Shown here: in pieces, positions 9,866 through 21,291 of the stretch | Layout of the letters: each line of letters opens with the position of its first letter | Position numbering within the stretch: the first letter of the stretch is position 1 | DNA from: Chara braunii | Lineage: Eukaryota; Streptophyta; Charophyceae; Charales; Characeae | Reading direction: 5' to 3' | DNA: 48,884 bases | NCBI GenBank assembly: GCA_003427395.1 | Contig: BFEA01000258.1 | Location: 915,693 to 964,576 of the forward strand | Notes under the pieces: model-generated | Told to the model about the DNA's origin: nothing | What the model saw: only the letters and a program-made list of their open reading frames with translations | Database searches by the model: none | Translations under genes and position numbers: made by a program

Positions 9866-10276
9866 ATGGCGAACCAAGCGAGGACAGCGCGGTACATCCC
9901 CCCAATACCATTGGTGGTAGTTAGAGATGCAGCTAGATTACGGAAGTCTATGAGTAAGTGTTACGAGGAAGGTGTGTGTCCTGGTGATGTAACTCTCTAG
10001 GAAGTGGTTGAAGACGAGGAAGGGAAGGGTTTTGTAGTCAACGGGTTGGCTAATGAGATCAAAGAAGCATGGTTAAAAGAGCATGCAGTGATAATTGTGT
10101 TTCAGGGAGAAGGTCGACAACTATCTAGACAGGTCAAAGAATACTTAATTAGGGTTTTCGAAGACGGATGGTTCGTGAGAATACTTTTTGGTCCTAACAC
10201 CAAGTGGGGATGGGTCAAATTTGAAGGCCCTAATGTGGCCTCCTACGTTGCAAGGTCAAAAGAAGTGGCGGAATGA
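9866..10276 (+). pseudogene. LINE ORF1 (nucleic-acid-binding/gag-like) remnant
   Basis: An ATG at 9,866 opens a frame that continues to a stop at 10,274 and is interrupted once, by TAG near 9,998. The product begins MANQARTARYIPP and later has VKEYLIRVFEDGWFVRILF and WGWVKFEGP, a layout like the first-ORF proteins of plant LINEs that precede the endonuclease/RT ORF. It lies about 1.2 kb upstream of the endonuclease in the same orientation. Function is inferred from position and general resemblance. The remainder up to 11,490 is frame-broken; no zinc knuckle was seen. Confidence 0.5.
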
Positions 10277-11497
10277 CTTATTCAACAGATAGAACTAAAA
10301 ATCAAGTTGATGGAGTCGAAAGAGTATCAACTCCCTTTCAAGCCGTAGATGTCATTGCAAGAGGAGACAAAGAGGCATGTACCAAATGGAATAAGGGATG
10401 AGACCCTCATTGATGCCACCATGGACAGAGAAACCTAACTTGCCAGTGAGAAGCTACCATGAGGAAACGAACACCATTTCAGACCACACCATCAAGCTCA
10501 GTGGATAGAACCCCAATGGTGACCAGAGAGCAAACAACATACAAGGGCATGTTGTTTCGACGAAGGTTGTGGCGACCCATATAGTGTAGCACCTCCAATT
10601 TGCCGCCTACCAAGGTACCCCTCCTCCTCGTATAACCAGAGGGACTTCACCCCCTAGCATGGGGAACAAGGTTCTCTCATTTTCGGTCCATTCAGGCGCT
10701 CTGAAAGAATAGGCCCGTCCATATTTGCCAGAAGAAGAAGCAGTTGGGACTGGAGAGAAGAAAGTGAATGGAGGGAACAAGATAAGGAAGAGAGGAGGTG
10801 GAGTAAGGGAGACACTACAAGCCTGCATATGAATGGAAGACAAGCATATGCAGGAAGACAAAAACTGGAGTTGGGAGACTTGAACAAAATCCCAAAGAAA
10901 GTTGGAGGAATTGGTGGCGAACTGTCAAAGACATCCACATCTTCACAGTCAAGAGTGAACTGGGCAGTGAATGGTTGTAAGAAGAATGTGACTTGGAACA
11001 AAACGTAGACGAACCCTCCTCTATGGACAACTCAACAACAACTAAGAACTCTGAAAAAGAGACAAGAGCAGACCCAAATAAACCGACTTCAAGTTGAAAC
11101 AGGAGAGCAGACATGCTACGAAGGAGTCAGGCGGAAAAGGTGCACAGAAGGCTTGTTCCCTTACTATGCACGATGGTTAACAACCAAATATATTTTTTGG
11201 CTCTAACCCAGTTAGATGGCACTCCAGTCATTCCGTCTGTAAACGTGGAGCAGTCACCAAATCCAAGTATAACACCAGGGCTCTATATGGAAACCATGTT
11301 CTAGTCAGGCTCATCCCTCGCTCATCAATAGTGCATGTGATAGTGGAATCGAACCAGAGGTACTACTAGTTGTATTTTCCGCTACTTGATGCAAAAATCT
11401 CTCCAGAGGTAGCGGATTCTCTAAAACAAGTAGGGGTGAGGTGGTTCCACATATCAAAATAAAATCATGGATTCATGAGACAAAGGCAAATTGTATA

Positions 11498-12258
11498 ATG
11501 TTACGAGAGACGAAATTGAGTGAGGAGAAGGTGCAGGGCCTGAGGCACTGGTGGGATGGTCCACAAATTTGGACCCCAGCACAGGGAACCAGAGGAGGCG
11601 TATGAATCATGTTGCATAGAGACCTACAAGTGAAAGTGATTGATAAGAAAGCAGATGTCTTGGGTAGGTGGGTGTGGTTCAGGATCGAAGTGGGAGGCAA
11701 AGACTGGCCGCTAGTGACAATCTATGTGTCTATGGGTATGAGATACAGAGCAGCCTTCCTGAAGAACCTGACAACTCATATCCCTAAGATAGACAAATTG
11801 GTGTTGGGTGGCGATTGGAATAGGTCTCTTGACTAGGCGCTGCGCCTCGGCTCCCCAACAGCAGGTGAAAGAGATGTTCAAATGTTGCTAGACTCAATAA
11901 TGAAACTATCCTTGGTTGACCCATTCCAACTGCTGAACCCGGACGAACCGGGTTACAAGTGGTTCTCCCACTTACGCCATAACAGAATAAAGATCACAAA
12001 GTATTGCCCGGACTATTTTCTGGTGGAGATCAGGTGTTGGAAAGGGTAACAGTCGTGCGGCATGCTTGTAGTCCTATATCGGATCACAAGCCTATTATTG
12101 TGGAAATCACATTGCATGAGGGGCAAGAAAGGGACAAGAGCTTCTTCGTATTGAATAAACACGTTCTTGAGGATCCAGGCATCGGGGAATGGGTAAGTGA
12201 TTACATGGTAAGGTGGGAAGGAGCGAGCAGTACTTCTCAGACCCAGCAGAATGGCTAG
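11498..12258 (+). pseudogene. LINE AP-endonuclease domain remnant
   Basis: One frame runs from MLRETKLSEEK (11,498) through LVLGGDWNRSLD (to 11,836) and KYCPDYFLVEI (about 12,030), broken by stops near 11,603 and 11,834. The next frame then carries SDHKPIIVEI (about 12,080). ETK, GGDWN and SDH are the ordered catalytic motifs of apurinic/apyrimidinic-like endonucleases that nick target DNA for target-primed reverse transcription. Two stops and one frameshift make it inactive. Confidence 0.85.
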
Positions 12259-12507
12259 ATGGCAGTTTAGTAGTTATTTCGGGAGTAATTTATATCTGTT
12301 TAAGGATCCTAGCCAAAAACAATAATGAGAAGGAGGTTGATTGTACAGGGGCACTCAATCTCAACGGTAGTTTGGGCAGCAGATAGAGAAAAGTGTTTGG
12401 TTGAGTGGGAGGAGATACATAAGAACAAATAGTGGAGATGGACTGAGCTTCTCAAGGAAAAATGGATTGAAACGCATGATTAGATTATCAAGGACACTTT
12501 CCGAAAT

Positions 12508-13600
12508 TTGCAGCCGAGGAGAGAACAAGAACAGATGGTGGAACTCCGACATCCCTTCAACGACGCGACCTTAGTGGCTGGCTCACTAGCAAGAATGTTG
12601 TACTACGCCAAACTTTACTACGAGGACATTCTCACGACCAGACGCACACCCGAAGACCCCACCGCAGTTTTAACAACTTTCTCAAACATGTGGGAAAACA
12701 CAATTGCCAATGTAAGGTTCTCCACACATCCCAGATTCAACCTCGATAGACCTTTAACAATGGAAAAACTAACGCAGACTGTGAAATCGATGGCCAAAGG
12801 AAAATCATAAGGTGTAGATGGTATGACAATCGAATTCTACTTAGAGTAATTGGAGGACTATGAGCACGACACTGGTCGACCTATACAACAAGTGTTGGAA
12901 GGAGGTAGACTAGGTAAAGGCATGACACATGAGATTATCAGTCTACTCATAAAAAAAAAAGGATAAGGCGGACGTTAAAATTTTGAGACCGTCATATAAA
13001 ATATTGACGAAGACACTAGTAACGCCATTGGGCAAACATCTTTCGGACATGGTGGTGGAAGAATAAGGATTTTTTGTACAATGACGCTTTATGCTTAATA
13101 ATATAATGACGACGTTCGAGGTTTTGGAATGGGTGTTGTTAATGGAGGAAAACATAGTGGTCCTTCTGCTGGACTTAAGGAAGGCCAACGACAAAGTAGG
13201 CTGCCCTTTTATGTTCACAACGTTAAGAAGGATAAGGTTCTAAGACGGGTTCTTTATGTGGACGACGGTGATGCATACCTTTTCCACGTCAACGGTCATG
13301 GTGAACGACCATCTATCAACTCCCTTCAATCTCTCTTGCTCACTGCGTCAGGGTTGTCGTTCGACACCACTCCTCTTCGTGCTGCAAATTGAGGCTCTTT
13401 TGAACAAAATTCGTCGTAACCCTCTTGTGAAAGGTCTGCAGTTACACAGCAGCGGACACTGCAAGGTCAAACTGCTCATTGATGACTTATTTATCATCAG
13501 CAAGAACACATTGGAATCACTAAAATCCTTTAAAGGAACTGTAGCTGAATATTACACGCAATCGGAACCGACGATGAACTGAAACAAGTCATTGTTTCTA
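12508..13600 (+). pseudogene. LINE reverse transcriptase remnant
   Basis: Starts with a linker (12,508-12,810) ending AKGKS, then across a stop GVDGMTIEFY, the plant-LINE KGKSPG-DG-P-EFY block. It continues with LLIKKK, LRPSYKILTKTL, LLDLRKANDKV (fingers/palm, about 13,160), LRQGCRSTPLLFVLQIEALL (13,340-13,400) and KVKLLIDDLFII (about 13,470), the latter standing for the catalytic (A)DD box. Several stops and frameshifts separate the blocks. Same strand and order as the endonuclease. Confidence 0.88.
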
Positions 13601-13710
13601 CTACCGGAGCAATTTGAACTTGCGGTGGAGTGAGGTACGAGAAGGATTGGGGAAGGATAAGAAGAAAGATTTATAGGAGTTTTGGTTAGCCTATAGGTAG
13701 AGACATCCAC

Positions 13711-15354
13711 TTAAGGTCTTCTACTGAAACAACATATAGCAACTAGACTCCGGATGTGGGGATTGGTCTGACACTTGTCGATCATCAATGGGGCACTGGT
13801 CTCCAACACCACTCTCTTTTTAATTTTATGGTTTGTAAGCATGTTTAAGGAAATCAGCAAAGACATTTTGATGGCAATCAACAAACTTGTGGCTTGTTTC
13901 CTATGGAAACCGATGGTCAAAGAGGGAGAGGGCTTCCTAGTGAAAATTATATGGGATACCTTGACGTTCTCATGAAACCAAGGCGGCTTGGGGCTAGTGG
14001 ATCCGACAAGAAAGAACCAAGCACAATTGAGTACATGGATCGCTAAGATTGCTAATGCCACCATTAAGGAGCAATAAGTCACATTGGCAGAGCAGATTTT
14101 GATGCAGGAATGAGAGTTGAGCAGACCACAGGATGTATGGGCTTGCCTGTTCATACCCTTCTTTAGAAAAAAACGCTTGAAGTCGAAGAAGATGGAGGCT
14201 TCTCTGAAGCGGACGGCTCCACAGGCTCCTTTGGATTGGTCTAGATTCACAAGGGTATAACCAGGATTGGAGACTTATGGTTCATGAAGCTCTCAGCGGT
14301 CTTAGAAATGTGGAGGTCCACACCACAGGCGTCAACTGCTAAGGGCAATCCCTCCGAAGTGGTGCCATATGTTGGGCCCAGAGGGCATTGACCTGCCAAG
14401 CAGATGGTATACAGTGGGGGAAGTAGCTGGAAGCTTTTTGTGGAACCTATTGGAGATCTTACCCTGCGACTTAAAAAAAGTGGAGAGGTGACATTGTGAT
14501 GGACACACTAACGAGCTCATTCCGATTAGTGAAATGGTAATTAAGACTTGGAAAAACCCACCTCAGGTCAAAGTTGTGGAAGTCGGGAGGTGTGCAACAA
14601 CTCGGAAGAAGGTCATCTGGTTGGGCTGAACTCCGTTGAGGAAGTTATGTATCGATCCTACAGCATGAGAATGGTAAATAGGAGAGGAGAGGTACCCCAC
14701 AACGAGCCTTGTAGAGTACACAACAAGTACCGGCTACAGGTTCCCCATGGAAATAACGAAACGAAGATCACCCACAAACATTGCTATCAACAGATGGCAG
14801 GCAATCTCAACAGAAGACCTATCTACTATAGGCCCACAATTTATAAAGCTTTGGGAGACGTTACCCAAACTCTCGAACGGTAAGCAAATGGCTCTGTTAT
14901 GGATGATCTCTCTCATGGTGACTCCATCAACGATTTGGTTGGTAAGGGGGGGTATGTTGGTTGATCTGAAGTGCTCCTGATGCTGCTGACCCTTTGAACA
15001 ACGAAGCACCGCTGGTGGGAATGCCCTGCCTCAAAAATAATTTGGAAATGGTGGCAGCAACATTGGTAAGCTTTCGGAGACCCGACAATGGAATGGGATG
15101 AAAAGTGGGTTCTCTTCGGTTTCCGCCATATGGGAATCAAGGGAAAGAGAGGTTGGGGGTATGTTGCTCAAACAATGTCCGGATCGATCTGTGAAATTAT
15201 CTGGAAAGACAGAAATAGACCAAGGACTAAGAGAAGTGATCAGAGTGGACTGAAGGAAGAAATCGAAATCAAGAAAAAGCAACAAGAGGCAATTGCGGTA
15301 GTTTTTAAACATTTGGGCACAAAGGCACCAGTTGGTTGTAGTCCATCGAACTAA
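13711..15354 (+). pseudogene. LINE C-terminal region remnant
   Basis: WDTLTFS, stop, then GGLGLVDPTRKNQAQLSTWI (about 13,985-14,040) is the conserved segment following the RT in LINE ORF2. Near 15,000 a frame reads TTKHRWWECPASKIIWKWW, matching the Cys/His-type zf-RVT end of plant LINEs. It continues as WDEKWVLFGFR-MG, ending near 15,354. Broken by numerous stops. No poly-A tail is evident, so the 3' boundary is uncertain. Confidence 0.75.
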
Positions 15355-15356
15355 AG

Positions 15357-15756
15357 GATTGGTTCTATTGCCCTGGGTGTGAGAGGCAGTTGGGGGAGAG
15401 CTGAAACAGAGTAGTGGACAATAGCTTGAGTTGAATAGGTAGGATTAGAGTATGGACCAGGGCACTCGGTCCCCTGGAACACAGGAGGCAAGATAGTGGG
15501 TTGGTAGGTGGTGAGTGTCATGACACCCGGAACGCAGGTTCTAACTGGCCAGATTTTGGAGCCGTGGGTAGACTCGGAAGGATGAGAGGTAGAGAGAGGA
15601 ATGGTCTAGAAGGGTAGGTCGAGGGGGTAAGCAACTCGAGGTTATATGGTAGAAGTTCTAGCAGAGGCACAGGCTGAGTGGTTCATAGAGAGAACAATGA
15701 ATAAGCGAAACTGGTTGATGCAACCAGGAAAACTCCGGGTTTAATTGTGAGGTCCC
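15357..15756. other. No recognisable gene
   Basis: G-rich, non-coding looking sequence after the LINE. It could contain LINE 3' UTR. I see nothing else. Confidence 0.3.
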
Positions 15757-16640
15757 CTGGACCAAGTCCCACTAGCGGCGGTCCCATTCTTGTCTTTAGA
15801 ACTACGCGACACATTGCCACGGCGGCGTTATGCGACCTTACTTTCTCCGTGGGGCAAAAGTATATTCCAGTTGTGGAGAGCACTTACAATTCTTCCACAT
15901 GGAGTACTTATATGGTCTACACCTAAAAAAAAGAAATAACGTAGAGGAAGTTGCCCCCGTCGTCATCGAGTATGCGTTATGAATAAATGGACCCAACTGC
16001 ACTGAGCTCAACATTCACAAAAGACAAAACATATGGATTCGAAGTGTATTTTTCCATGTTCTTGTAGAAAGTTCATTGTCGAATTCCACCTTTGGAGAGC
16101 AATGCAGTGAGGTCTAATGGTGAAGGTTTTCCTTTCTTGAACAGACCGTGGTCATTTGGTGATGAAGGGTTTTGCTACTGTAACTCTCCTCGACACGTGG
16201 AATGTATTTACCCAAACTTTTTATTCTTTGCCCTCTCCCTTTTTGTTTTTGGTTCATCAATGTCGTTCCCGAAACGGAACTGGTGGGCCCCCTCTCTAGC
16301 ATGATGTGCACCGCCCCAGATGTGAGGACTCACATACTACCTTAGGCAAAAAAAAGTGAACATGTGCAACCAATGGGGAAGCACCGAGTTCACAACTTGC
16401 ATCAATAAGCCGACATAAAAATGAAGAGAATGATCGCCCTATGATCCACGGAAATCAGCGGTGGCAAGGAGTGTCAAACAACAGCGAGGTCCCCATTACC
16501 GGAACATGAGCAATGCTAGTGAGACTTATTTTCTCATTGGGTCCAAGTAATAAGGTCGCACAACGCCGCTCGCCGTCACAATGTGCCGCGTAGTTCTTAA
16601 GACAGAAACAAGAGCAATGTTAGTGGGACTTGGCCCCCGG
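15757..16640. mobile_element. Non-autonomous element with ~90-bp inverted ends
   Basis: The left arm 15,757-15,846 is matched by the reverse complement of 16,545-16,640: both contain CCAAGTCCCACTA, CTTAAGAACTACGCG-like sequence (TTTAGAACTACGCG on the left), CACATTG, and GCGACCTTA. The intervening ~700 bp includes the right member of the 9,278-9,490 repeat, plus a second, tandem copy of the arm's start (AAGTCTCACTAGCATTGCTC on the minus strand, near 16,525). No transposase inside. Target-site duplication not determined. Confidence 0.55.
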
Positions 16641-16980
16641 AACGTCCTGAAACAATTGCGAGACCCGTTTTGGAAACATGGGCTGGGTCGCGAAAAAGGT
16701 CCGAGTCGTTGCCACATACAACACTGACGAATCCTGCACGATATTCGCCAGGAAATTTGCACTGGTTGTTTCGTCGGAGTTGTGCGGTGGTGGCAACAGA
16801 AACGGAACGAAATGGTGGATTAGAAGTTCGCTAGGCCTCACAATTTTTTTTTTTCCATTTCGTTTCGCTTTTAAGACCGTGAGGTGAGGCCCATTGCATC
16901 TTTGTATTTTCTTTGTGAAATTAAAAAATGAATAATTCATTAATACTCCAAAAAATAAAGATTCAATAGGGTTTTTGTGA
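16641..16980. other. No recognisable gene
   Basis: Contains a T run (about 16,845) and an AT-rich patch. A minus-strand open frame of 153 codons spans it but partly lies in dispersed repeats and has no domain I recognise. Confidence 0.3.
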
Positions 16981-16989
16981 CAGTGTTTA

Positions 16990-17215
16990 AACCTTCGTGC
17001 AAGCAAGGCAACCCGGCACACCCGGTACTGGTGCCAAGTTCCTTTGCTTGCACGGAGGGAGTCATTCTCCTTCAACCACATCCACTCTAACTAGAGCACG
17101 TTTACCCGTTTCCCTACACTAACCCCCTTGAAGACCCAACCTTAGTTGAAGGACAATGGACCTCGTTCCACAACACTTGAAAATACTTGAGTTTCAAGGG
17201 CACCCTAAGGGGCTC
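16990..17215 (+). repeat. Dispersed foldback repeat, copy 1
   Basis: Same element as about 20,885-21,065. First part: a hairpin CGTGCAAGCAA/TTGCTTGCACG around CCGG-rich sequence. Second part: bounded by TCCTTCAAC (about 17,070) and GTTGAAGGA (about 17,146), with CTAACCCCCTTGAAGACCC inside. It is followed by CACTTGAAAATACTTGAG, which also precedes the 20,400 repeat. Confidence 0.65.
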
Positions 17216-17382
17216 GTTTGACACTCCTCAGCCGTGTAAGTCCCCCGAGAAAAATTTTGTTCCATCTATCCTCGGGGATGAAAACGAAAAAAAAAAGTAA
17301 AAACATGTCCTTGGGGAATCCTTGGGGCGTCCTCGGGCTACAACCATTTGGTGGCATTCCCTAAGGGACCTCCCGAGGTCCC

Positions 17383-18237
17383 TTGAAGGTCAAGGATCCG
17401 CAACAATCAGAGCAACGAGGGCACTCGTCGTCGACAAGAAATTTTTGTCGGCTGGTCCATTGGAGTTCCTACTGGGCAGCACACAGACATCTTGGGTCTT
17501 CAACGTTCGATTTCCATAAACCTTACGCCAACGGTAACCGTTGGTGGCTGGCCGACACCCGCGGACATCGTCGACCAGTGTTCTCCCTCGCAGTGCGTGC
17601 CACCAAACAGAAAGGGGTCGAACGGTCGTCAAATTTGAATACTTCAGCTGACCCCCCTTATTGCCCACTATATTCCGCGACGAAAAACGTTACAAGGCGT
17701 TTGTCTCATGTCGCAGTTTGCTGTTTGCTGGAGGTGTATCGTCGTCGTCTAACTACTGCCCTTCCCCACTTCCCTTTCATGGTTGACGTCTTTCGAAGGC
17801 TGCCGCTGCAACTCCTAGTCATCCTTTTGCTTGTCCTTGTCGTCGTCTTCCATGTCTGCATCCTCGACAGGGTGCCTGGACGTACACGTAAGAGGCGGTC
17901 TGCAAAGAAGGACGTCAACATGGACGGGCGGCAGGCGAAAAGCAGGTCTTGAGTGAACCGCTTCAGAAGCCACCGTGCAGGCCACGACCCGACTCACAAT
18001 GCAAGGGCGTATGACCCGTTAGAGTGTGTGTGTCGTATGTTGTCCTCTACCGTTTGCTCCTTTCATCGTCATCGTTCGGTGGACCTTTATCGTCGTCGTA
18101 GAATTACGGCCCTGTTGTATGTGTTGTTGATAGCCAACCTCTATCAAAGGTTTCCAGTTCCACGTATGCTTCCTCTATCGTTGATGGCTGACCTCTATCG
18201 AAGGCCTCCGGTAGAGAAGTTGAGGGATCAACACTGA
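17383..18237 (+). other. Weak coding-like stretch with internal repeats
   Basis: Two open frames in the same register, separated only by one TGA at 17,950, carry repeated short motifs (VYRRRLTTALP near 17,735 and DLYRRRRITALL near 18,090, then LYQRF and LYRRP). The DNA is rich in CGTCGT, so this may be simple-sequence drift. No domain recognised and no upstream gene signals. Confidence 0.2.
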
Positions 18238-18239
18238 CT

Positions 18240-19260
18240 GCAGTCGACATCGACATCGGCAGCGCATCCGAGGGCGTTCGTCCACACTGGATGCAATCGC
18301 CATCGCCAGAAAAACACGTGGCGACATACGCAACTTCTCCCATAAGTTCTCCTCCATCGCATCATCGCATTGCCTGAGATTCTCTCACCCCCCCCGGTCC
18401 TCCTTTTTATCCACCACCTCGGCGTCGTTCTTGGAAGAACACTGCAACCCATGACGCAACAAACCTGAACTGCAGCCTCGATGATGGCCACGGTATCCAA
18501 CCCTTCGACCGGGACTTGATGAAGAGTCTTCCTCCTCCTCCGCATGCGGATCTGCACGCTCATTCTGCCCAATGCCCTCTCCTGCTGACAACCAAATAGC
18601 ACAGTCGTCACGACCGCCGCCACAACCGTCTTCTCGATCGTCGTCAACTTCACACGTCCGTCGTCGCTACCGCCCTCCATCAGCATATGTGTTGCAATGT
18701 TCATGGACCACGAAAATACAACAGCCTACCAACTCGTCATGAGCACGGTAACATCAACGCCAAGTCCCCGGCGACGTTCCCCGCATGTGCTCTACTCAAC
18801 ACATGGGCGCGGAGGCATATAGAGGCGATGGTGATGGACCTTCGCGGGGCGCTCACAAATTCGTGATGACGTATGATGACTCCATTGCGCCGCTGCAAAC
18901 GCCCGTTTCCACCGTCACAGATATGGATGCCACCTACCCCGTGTCGCCGTCGTGATGTCCAGTGCCCAATTTGAAATTTGATTTTCGAATGGGGAGGTCC
19001 ATTGCTTTTTAAGGGTTTTTTTTTGTCCTGTCGCCAGCGCCTTTCAAAATTTCCCGCCTTCGGCAGCTGGACCACACCGTAGCAAGACGGACATCACCCA
19101 ATGGACCAAGGCATTGCCCCCCCTCTGCGGCTGGCTATAATATTATGAAAATGGCCGCCGGCGGCCAAATGGAATCAGCGTTGGGAGACCACCCCAAGGA
19201 TAGGTGGAACGACGGCGGGAATTTTCTTCAAACCCCCCAAGGAAACTTCCTTCAGCCCTA
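18240..19260. other. No recognisable gene
   Basis: GC-rich, CGTCG-rich sequence with overlapping open frames on the minus strand (to 158 codons) but no identifiable domain or repeat. Confidence 0.3.
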
Positions 19261-19279
19261 AGGACGCCCCAAGGAGTGT

Positions 19280-19640
19280 CTAACGAGCCCCTAACTCACG
19301 GAAGGTTCCCCTAACTTGTTTTTTTGTTCCACAACCCCTTGACCAAACCTTTGAGACGGTCGTCCTTGAAACTGAAGTGCTGACGACATTGCACCAGGAA
19401 CAGTGGTGATTGGTGAAGAGAAAAAGAAAAAAGAAAAAGGTCCGTATATTACCCGTTTTGAAGGGTCCAGCCCTTGCGCCCCAAGTGACCTCCCGAGGCA
19501 CCCTTGGGATTTTCGTTGATTTGGCTGGGACACATTTCCGTTTCAGGGCGAACACTTGGCCGCTGGGATGTGGAAACAATTCACAGTCACTGAAGAAAAG
19601 ATGGACCCTCATATTGGCTGGGACACACTTCCGTTTCAAG
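19280..19640 (+). repeat. Direct repeat, copy 1 (~350 bp)
   Basis: Matches 20,410-20,725, with shared TTCCACAACCCCTTGACSAAA, GAAACTGAAGTGCTGACGRC, GGAACAGTGGTGATTGGTG, an A/G-rich run, GGTCCGTATATTMCCCGTT and CCCTTGGGATTTTCGT. The copies flank the SINE. Short AAAGAATACTCAAG tandem units follow at about 19,680-19,730. Confidence 0.8.
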
Positions 19641-20011
19641 GGCGATTGTGATGGACCCTCGTTGGCAGGGCTTACTAGAGAAAAGAAAAGAATACTCAAG
19701 AAAAGAAAAGAATACTCAAGAAAAGAAAAGAAAAACCGTACGTATTGACGTTCGGAAAACAAAAGAAGAAGAAGCGTACTTACCTTTGCCACGAGAGCTG
19801 TGGAGATCCAGGGCCTTGCTCCACTACTGACCAAATGTGCAAAACGAGCATGAATCTTCTGGTAGACCATGGGTAGATACACTGCTAGTAGTTTAGAGCT
19901 TGAAATGCCCTTTTTCCTGGCCGCGTGTGGGGTGGTACAGCCCTCAGCAGCTTGCTATTCGTTTTTCAGTTCCCCCCCCCTTCCTGCGATAGAAGAATCT
20001 GGGCTCCATCC

Positions 20012-20335
20012 AGCGTCCTAGCTCAATTGGTTAGGCACGCAAGTGGTATTCAGGAGGTTGTGGGTCCAATCCCCACGGCCGCCTGTGGCACTCTTGGTGC
20101 CATCCAACTGAGATAGTGAGCTGGATCCTCCCAGTCGGTATCAGTAAGGTCTTCAGCCAACACGGGTGTGAGTGCGCGTGTGAGTGGGTTGCGTGTGGTG
20201 TGTGGGCAAGTGTTGGCTTTGGACACTATCATTCAAAAGGCTGCCCATCCCCCACTTCATAAGACCTTTGCCAAGCTTACTGTCTAGAACATAAAGCATG
20301 CTACCCAAATGGCTGCGTCCCCACGTTTGACGCGG
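20012..20335 (+). mobile_element. tRNA-derived SINE (or tRNA-like retroposon)
   Basis: The head has an A-box-like TAGCTCAATTGG (20,019-20,030) and a T-arm GTGGG-TCCAATC-CCCAC (20,060-20,076) containing a B-box-like GGGTCCAATCC, the internal Pol III promoter spacing of a tRNA. The acceptor arm does not pair, so it is not a functional tRNA. The body has hairpins GGCAC/GTGCC and GCCAACAC/GTGTTGGC (about 20,156-20,219). No long A tail; the 3' end near 20,335 is approximate. Confidence 0.6.
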
Positions 20336-20369
20336 TATAACAGTTACCTATTTCCAGGGTTCGTCATTA

Positions 20370-20725
20370 GGGCCTCGTTCGACACCACTTGAAAATACTT
20401 GAGTTTCAAGGGCACCCTAACTCATGGAAGGTGATTAGTTTCCTGTAACTTGTTTTGTCTTTCCACAACCCCTTGACGAAACCCTTGAGACGGCCTCCCT
20501 TGAAACTGAAGTGCTGACGGCATTGCATCAGGAACAGTGGTGATTGGTGGAGAAAAAAAAAAGAAAAGAAAAAGGTCCGTATATTCCCCGTTTTGAAGGG
20601 TGAAACCCTTGCCCCCCAAGTGGCGTCCAGAGGCACCCTTGGGATTTTCGTCGATTTGCCTGGGCCGCACTTCCGTTTCAAGGGCGGACACTAGGCCGCG
20701 GGGATGTGGGATGGAAACAATTAGC
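20370..20725 (+). repeat. Direct repeat, copy 2
   Basis: Counterpart of 19,280-19,640. It begins with the same CACTTGAAAATACTTGAG lead-in seen at about 17,175. After it, 20,740-20,875 holds a ~65-bp tandem duplication (GGCGGGGTCGAACGACGCTT twice). Confidence 0.8.
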
Positions 20726-20884
20726 GACTTCAAGGGTGCATGATTAGGGCGGGGTCGAACGACGCTTCCCTGAAAAACAGCAATTTCCAAGTGGTGTCGA
20801 ACGAGGCCCTTAGGGCGGGGTCGAACGACGCTTCCTTGAAAAACGGCAAATTCCAAGTGGTGTCGAACGAGGCCCAATGTCTCC

Positions 20885-21065
20885 GTCCGTGCAACCAAGG
20901 CAACCCGGCGCCGCCGGCACCCCGGCACACCCGGCACCGGTGCCGGGTTCCCTTGCTTGCACGGAGGGAGACATTCTCCTTCAACCACATCCACTCCAAC
21001 TAGAGCGTGTCCGCTCGTTTCCCTGCACTACCCCCCTTGAAGACCCAGCCATAGTTGAAGGACAA
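20885..21065 (+). repeat. Dispersed foldback repeat, copy 2
   Basis: A GC-rich hairpin with ~23-nt arms starting CCGTGCAA and ending TTGCACGG (about 20,886-20,963), followed by the TCCTTCAAC...GTTGAAGGA unit (about 20,977-21,062). Homologous to 16,990-17,150. Confidence 0.65.
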
Positions 21066-21291
21066 TGCCTTCCTCGCACATCCACTCCAACTAGAGCGCG
21101 TCCGCTCGTTTCCCTGCACTAACCCCCTTGAAGACCCGGCCATAGTTGTCCGCTCGTTTCCCTGCACTAACCCCCTTGAAGACCCGGCCATAGTTGACGT
21201 TGTCCTTCCCAACTATGGCCGGGTCTTCAAGGGCGTTAGTGCAGGGAAACGAGCGGACGCGCTGTAGTTGGAGTCGATGTGGTTGAAGGAG
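21009..21291. repeat. Tandem copies plus inverted copy: large cruciform-capable palindrome
   Basis: A 48-bp unit starting GTCCGCTCGTTTCCCTGCAC occurs at 21,009, 21,100 and 21,148. The last two are adjacent and nearly identical. Its reverse complement follows at 21,210-21,258 after a 13-nt spacer, giving ~49-bp arms with about one mismatch. The outer flank also inverts (CACATCCACTCCAACTAGAG near 21,077 against 21,261-21,283). It ends about 720 bp before the DGAT2 start codon. Confidence 0.85.

Noticed and set aside
17383-18237. Functional gene with YRRR repeats
   Set aside because: An in-frame stop, simple CGTCGT composition and no domain; kept only as a weak coding-like stretch.
20012-20084. 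Functional tRNA gene
   Set aside because: T arm and A/B boxes fit, but the acceptor stem does not pair; better explained as the head of a SINE.
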